From Nocardia brasiliensis (GTDB lineage Bacteria > Actinomycetota > Actinomycetes > Mycobacteriales > Mycobacteriaceae), in contig NZ_CP046171.1 in the NCBI RefSeq assembly GCF_011801125.1, positions 248,001 through 312,000 on the forward strand: a stretch of DNA of 64,000 bases, in the 5' to 3' direction. How positions within the stretch are numbered: position 1 is the first letter of the stretch; every line of letters begins with the position of its first letter. Below the pieces are notes generated by a model. It searched no databases, was not told the DNA's origin, and saw only the letters and a program-made list of their open reading frames with translations. Positions 60,052 through 64,000 of the stretch are shown in pieces. Position numbers and translations under genes: made by a program.

Positions 60052-60564
60052 GTGCACATCACCGCGAAGGTCGACTACGCGGTGCGGACGTTGCTCGAGA
60101 TCGCCCGCGCATCGCAGCTGAGCCGGACCCCGGCCGAGCTCACCCCGGCCGCGCCCGTCGTCAAGGCGGACGCCATCGCGACCGCGCAGGGCATTGCGCC
60201 CAAGGTGCTCGAGACCGTGCTCAGCGACCTGCGCCGGGCCGAACTCGTGATCAGCAGGCGCGGGCCGGACGGCGGCTACTGGCTGGCTCGCCCGGCCGCG
60301 GAGATCTCCATCGCCGACGTGATCCGGGCGATCGAGGGGCCGCTCGCGTCGGTGCGTGGTGAACGTCCGGAGGACGTGACTTATCCTGGCGCTGCCGAAT
60401 CTTTGCAACGGGTCTGGATTGCGCTGCGCGTGAATATTCGTGCGGTACTGGAAAATGTATCGATCGACGACATTGCCGACGATAGGCTTCCTGAGTTCAT
60501 TGATGCGCTCACCGAGGACGCGGGTGCATGGGCGCGCAGGGAGCGTCCGCTGAATCAGACCTAG
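60052..60564 (+). CDS. Rrf2 family transcriptional regulator lacking iron-sulfur cysteines
   Basis: A 170-residue Rrf2 protein: VHITAKVDYAVRTLLEIARA (helix 1), VVKADAIATAQGIAPKVLET and VLSDLRRAELVISRRGPDGG (winged helix with the conserved GPDGGY wing), YWLARPAAEISIADVIRAIE and GPLASVRG. The three Cys that hold a [2Fe-2S] cluster in IscR and NsrR are absent between residues 90 and 110, so it may sense another signal, as CymR and similar members do. GTG 60052 has AGGAG 6 nt upstream. It lies between the TetR gene and the ABC exporter. Confidence 0.9.
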   Translation: MHITAKVDYAVRTLLEIARASQLSRTPAELTPAAPVVKADAIATAQGIAPKVLETVLSDLRRAELVISRRGPDGGYWLARPAAEISIADVIRAIEGPLASVRGERPEDVTYPGAAESLQRVWIALRVNIRAVLENVSIDDIADDRLPEFIDALTEDAGAWARRERPLNQT

Positions 60565-60716
60565 TATCCGCTGAATCCGCGATCAGCATCGGCTGGATTA
60601 GAACGAGCGGCCGCTGGATACAAGAACGAAGGCCCGGCGATGTAGCCGCTGCACGTCACCACCTTAGGCGCGAAATGCGCCCCGACGGGAGGGTATTCAT
60701 GCTGGTCAGGAGTCAT

Positions 60717-60732
60717 CGTGACGCGCGTCACG
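60717..60732. promoter_or_regulatory. Perfect 16-bp palindrome upstream of the ABC exporter
   Basis: CGTGACGC-GCGTCACG has no spacer. It lies 25 bp before the ATG at 60758 and 9 bp before a TAGCCT box (60742-60747), a position over the -35 region suited to a repressor or activator. The neighbouring Rrf2 protein is a candidate binder. Confidence 0.6.
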
Positions 60733-60757
60733 TCGTCCGGGTAGCCTGCGATCCGAC

Positions 60758-62491
60758 ATGCTGATCCGACTGCTTCGTACCTATCTGCGCCCCTATCGCG
60801 CCCAGCTGGCCGGGGTTGTTGTGCTGCAGCTGATCTCGGTGATCGCGATGCTGTATCTACCGAGTCTCAACGCCGACCTCATCGACTACGGCGTGACCAA
60901 GGGCGATATCGGCTACATCTGGAGTACCGGACTGCGCATGCTCGCGGTCACCGGCGTGCAGATCCTCGCGTCGGGCTGTTCGGTGTATCTCGGCGCGCAG
61001 GCGGCGATGAGCGCGGGCCGCGACCTGCGCGGCGCGCTGCTGCACCGGGTCGGCACCTTTTCCGCGCGCGAGGTCGGCATGTTCGGCGCGCCCTCGCTGA
61101 TCACCCGCAACACCAATGACATTCAGCAGGTCCAGCTGCTCATCGCGATGTCGGCGACCATTCTGGTGATGGCCCCGATCATGTGCGTCGGCGGCATCAT
61201 CATGGCGCTGCGCGAGGACTTCAGCCTGTCCTGGCTGCTGCTCGTCGCGGTGCCGGTGCTCGGCCTGTCGATGGCGTTCATCATCAGCCGGATGGTGCCC
61301 GGCTTCCGGGACATGCAGACCCGGATCGACGAGGTGAATCGGGTGCTGCGCGAACAGATCACCGGCATCAGGGTGGTGCGCGCCTTCGTCCGGGAACGCC
61401 AGGAGACCTGGCGTTTCGGCGTGGCCAACAACGAACTCACCGAGACCGCGCTGCGCGTGGGCAGGCTGATGGCGTTGATGTTCCCGACCGTGATGCTCAT
61501 CAGCAACCTGACCGCGGTCGCGGTGATCTGGTTCGGCGGCAAGGCCGTCGACGAGGGCACCATGCAGATCGGCTCGCTCACCGCGATGCTGTCCTACATC
61601 ATGCAGATCCTGATGGCCGTCATGATGGCCTCGTTCCTGGCCATGATGGCGCCGCGCGCGGCGGTCTCGGCCGACCGGATCGGCGAGGTGCTCGCGACCG
61701 AGTCGTCGGTCGTGCCGCCGAAGCTGCCGCAGCCGTTCGCGGGTGACCCGGCCGAGGTCGATTTCCAGTTCGCCGAATTCGCCTTTCCCGGCGCGGAGAA
61801 GCCGGTGCTCAAAGCCATTCGCTTCCAGGTGAAGCCGGGCACCACCACCGCGATCGTCGGCTCGACCGGCTCCGGAAAGACCACGCTGCTCAATCTCGTT
61901 CCGCGGTTGATGGATGTCACCGACGGCGCGGTCCACGTCGGTGGTACCGACGTGCGCCATCTCGACCTCGAACTGCTGCGCGCACAGGTCGGACTGATCC
62001 CGCAGAAGGCGTACCTGTTCTCCGGAACGGTCGCCAGCAACCTGCGCTACGGCAATCCCGAGGCCACCGACGAGCAACTGTGGCGCTGTCTGGAAATCGC
62101 GCAGGCCGCCGACTTCGTGCGAGACATGCCGCAGGGCTTGGAAACTCCGATCGCGCAGGGCGGCACCACGGTCTCGGGTGGTCAGCGCCAGCGGCTCGCG
62201 ATCGCGCGGGCACTGGTGAAGGCGCCGCGGGTCTACCTGTTCGACGACTCGTTCTCCGCACTCGACGTGGCGACCGACGCGCGGCTGCGCGACGCGCTGC
62301 GGCCGGTGACCCAGGATGCCTCGGTCATCATCGTGGCCCAGCGCATCACCACCATTCGCGACGCGGACCAGATCGTGGTGCTCGAGGACGGCGCGATGGC
62401 CGGTGTCGGCAGCCATGAGCAGCTGATGCGTGACTGCAAGGAATACCAGGAGATCGTCGCGTCCCAGCTCAGCGCGGAGGAGGTCCGATGA
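60758..62491 (+). CDS. ABC exporter subunit with degenerate ATPase site
   Basis: A 577-residue half-transporter: six membrane helices (LAGVVVLQLISVIAMLYLPS, the first) then an ATPase with Walker A TAIVGSTGSGKTTLLNLVPR, signature GGTTVSGGQRQRLAIARALV, Walker B VYLFDDSFSALDVATDARLR and ADQIVVLEDG. The switch His is replaced by Gln (VIIVAQRITTIRD), and Asp replaces the catalytic Glu. Both changes mark the non-catalytic half of a heterodimer. The 4-bp ATGA overlap with the next gene means the two are coupled. The upstream palindrome (60717-60732) and TAGCCT box are likely control sites. The substrate is unknown. Confidence 0.93.
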   Translation: MLIRLLRTYLRPYRAQLAGVVVLQLISVIAMLYLPSLNADLIDYGVTKGDIGYIWSTGLRMLAVTGVQILASGCSVYLGAQAAMSAGRDLRGALLHRVGTFSAREVGMFGAPSLITRNTNDIQQVQLLIAMSATILVMAPIMCVGGIIMALREDFSLSWLLLVAVPVLGLSMAFIISRMVPGFRDMQTRIDEVNRVLREQITGIRVVRAFVRERQETWRFGVANNELTETALRVGRLMALMFPTVMLISNLTAVAVIWFGGKAVDEGTMQIGSLTAMLSYIMQILMAVMMASFLAMMAPRAAVSADRIGEVLATESSVVPPKLPQPFAGDPAEVDFQFAEFAFPGAEKPVLKAIRFQVKPGTTTAIVGSTGSGKTTLLNLVPRLMDVTDGAVHVGGTDVRHLDLELLRAQVGLIPQKAYLFSGTVASNLRYGNPEATDEQLWRCLEIAQAADFVRDMPQGLETPIAQGGTTVSGGQRQRLAIARALVKAPRVYLFDDSFSALDVATDARLRDALRPVTQDASVIIVAQRITTIRDADQIVVLEDGAMAGVGSHEQLMRDCKEYQEIVASQLSAEEVR

Positions 62492-64000
62492 GGCCAGGAA
62501 TGCCGGGTCCCGGCGCACCGGACGCCAAGGCGAAATCGTTCGGCCCCTCGCTGAAACGCCTGCTGCGCAGGCTCGCCCCGGAGAAGAAATACGTCTGGGC
62601 CGTCGTCGTGCTCGCCATCGCCTCGGTGGTGCTGAACACGCTCGGGCCCTACATGCTCGGCAAGGCCACCAACCTGGTCTTCGACGGTGTCGTCGGCAAA
62701 CAGCTGAAGTTCCCGCCGGGCACCACCAAGGAACAGGCGGTCGAGTTCCTGCGGTCCAGGGGCGACGACACCTTCGCCGACATGCTCAGCTCGATGGACG
62801 TGGTGCCCGGGGTCGGCGTCGACTTCGACGCGGTCGGCCGGGTGCTCCTGGTGGTGCTCGCGCTGTACATCGGCGCGTCGGTGTTCGGCTGGTTGCAGGC
62901 CTTCCTGCTCAACATCGTGATCAACCGGACGGTGAAGCGGCTGCGCAGCGATATCGAGGACAAGATCCATCGGCTGCCGTTGCGCTACTTCGATTCCCAG
63001 CCGCGCGGCGACGTGCTCAGCCGGGTCACCAACGATGTGGACAACGTGTCGCAGAGCCTGCAGCAGACCATGAGTCAGCTGATCGTCTCGGTGTTCACCG
63101 TGCTCGGCATCCTGGGCATGATGTTCTGGATCTCCTGGATGCTCGCCCTGATCGCGCTGCTCACGGTGCCGGCGGCGATCATCGTCACCGCGCAGATCGC
63201 CAAGCGGTCCAAGCCGCATTTCGTGGACCAGTGGAAGTACACCGGCCTGGTGAACGCCCAGGTCGAGGAGTCCTACACCGGCCACGAGATCATCACCGCG
63301 TTCGGCAGGAGCCGCGAGGTCGGCGCGGAGTTCGACAAGCGCAACGAGCAGCTCTACCAGTCGAGTTTCAAGGCGCAGTTCATCTCCGGTCTGATCATGC
63401 CGGCGATCATGTTCCTCGGGAACGTGAACTTCGTGCTGGTGGCGCTGGTCGGCGGCCTGCGGGTGGCCACAGGTCAGCTCTCGCTCGGTGAGGTGCAGGC
63501 GTTCATCCAGTACTCGCGCCAGTTCAGCCAGCCGCTCACCCAGATCGGCGCGATGGCCAACCTGCTGCAGTCCGGTGTCGCCTCGGCGGAACGGATCTTC
63601 GAGATCCTCGACGCCGAGGAGGAAAGCCCCGACCCGGCGCAGCCCGACGTGCGTCCGGTGGACCGCGGCGAGGTCGAGTTCGAGGGCATCTCCTTCCGCT
63701 ACGACCCGGAAAAGCCGGTGATCGAACGGCTTTCGCTGATCGCGGAACCCGGTCACGTGGTCGCCATCGTCGGTCCGACCGGCGCGGGCAAGACCACGCT
63801 GGTGAATCTGCTGATGCGGTTCTACGAACTGGACTCCGGCACGATCACCATCGACGGCGTCGACATCACCCGGATCACCCGCGACCACCTGCGCTCCCGC
63901 ATCGGCATGGTGCTGCAGGACACCTGGTTGTTCAAAGGAACCATCCGGGAGAACATCGCCTACGGCAACCCGAACGCCAGCGAGGAAGACATCCTCGCCG
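62488..64000 (+). CDS. ABC exporter subunit, partner of the 60758 product (C-terminus outside window)
   Basis: About 504 residues are visible; the frame runs off the right edge. It starts at ATG 62488, overlapping the previous stop by 4 nt (ATGA). The membrane domain includes YVWAVVVLAIASVVLNTLGP, LNIVINRTVKRLRSDIEDKI, LPLRYFDSQPRGDVLSRVTN and YTGHEIITAFGRSREV. The ATPase begins VEFEGISFRYDPEKPVIERL with Walker A VAIVGPTGAGKTTLVNLLMR and the Q-loop LQDTWLFKGTIRENIAYGNP. Between helices 1 and 2 there is a 45-residue loop (QLKFPPGTTKEQAVEFLRSR), longer than usual. The signature and Walker B are not visible. It should be the catalytic half of the heterodimer. Confidence 0.93.
   Translation, partial: MRPGMPGPGAPDAKAKSFGPSLKRLLRRLAPEKKYVWAVVVLAIASVVLNTLGPYMLGKATNLVFDGVVGKQLKFPPGTTKEQAVEFLRSRGDDTFADMLSSMDVVPGVGVDFDAVGRVLLVVLALYIGASVFGWLQAFLLNIVINRTVKRLRSDIEDKIHRLPLRYFDSQPRGDVLSRVTNDVDNVSQSLQQTMSQLIVSVFTVLGILGMMFWISWMLALIALLTVPAAIIVTAQIAKRSKPHFVDQWKYTGLVNAQVEESYTGHEIITAFGRSREVGAEFDKRNEQLYQSSFKAQFISGLIMPAIMFLGNVNFVLVALVGGLRVATGQLSLGEVQAFIQYSRQFSQPLTQIGAMANLLQSGVASAERIFEILDAEEESPDPAQPDVRPVDRGEVEFEGISFRYDPEKPVIERLSLIAEPGHVVAIVGPTGAGKTTLVNLLMRFYELDSGTITIDGVDITRITRDHLRSRIGMVLQDTWLFKGTIRENIAYGNPNASEEDILA

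Overview
The window is high-GC actinobacterial DNA from the mycolic-acid-containing group (Mycobacteriales), most likely Nocardia or a close relative. The evidence is a dense set of mycolata-specific genes: both arabinogalactan galactofuranosyltransferases (GlfT1, GlfT2), the Wzm/Wzt galactan exporter, a proteasome activator ending in GQYL, a FadD32-type fatty acyl-AMP ligase beside a KasA-like ketosynthase, tandem MMPL transporters and a mycothiol-dependent enzyme family. Many genes start at an ATG or GTG lying 6-7 nt after a TANNNT box, the arrangement expected for leaderless actinobacterial transcripts.

Layout. 1-6.2 kb: a MarR regulator divergent from an MFS exporter, then rfbA-rfbC (dTDP-rhamnose), an HSL-type hydrolase and two tandem secreted paralogues. 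6.5-21.3 kb: the cell-wall polysaccharide block, with rfbB, a DUF2142/GT2/GtrA trio that resembles a three-component glycosylation system, glfT2, an SDR, rsgA, the wzm-wzt-glfT1 operon, bpa, a PLP-fold protein lacking the usual lysine, and a quinone oxidoreductase. 21.5-27.2 kb: MarR, tRNA-Ser(TGA), a stand-alone nitric oxide synthase oxygenase preceded by a possible leader ORF, an antigen-85-like esterase, a HisC2-type aminotransferase, a dienelactone-hydrolase-like protein, tRNA-Ser(GCT) and tRNA-Arg(ACG).

27.2-31.5 kb is accessory DNA placed directly after tRNA-Arg: a decayed integrase-like tail, eroded sequence, then a three-gene set (EspC-like T7SS partner, 638-aa repeat-containing putative effector, four-helix membrane protein) that looks like an ESX-secreted effector with a candidate immunity protein. 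This is the most interesting undescribed system in the window. 31.5-38.7 kb holds a holin-X/DUF3618/DUF4235 stress cassette, DoxX, secreted and metabolic proteins. 38.7-40.8 kb is a Dcm-Vsr pair whose Vsr carries a 17-residue tandem-repeat linker.

41-51.4 kb: the ketosynthase and FadD32-type ligase (mycolate-type lipid activation), a heterodimeric ABC exporter whose first ATPase is interrupted by a 42-bp direct repeat, a glycolipid-binding family protein, tyrA, the tadA pair and tRNA-Ser(CGA). 51.6-54.4 kb is accessory: NUDIX, broken regulator and methyltransferase remnants, a secreted protein and three tandem paralogous single-helix small proteins. 54.4-64 kb: two tandem MMPL transporters divergent from a TetR regulator with a palindromic operator between them, an Rrf2 regulator, and a second heterodimeric ABC exporter whose second subunit runs off the right edge.
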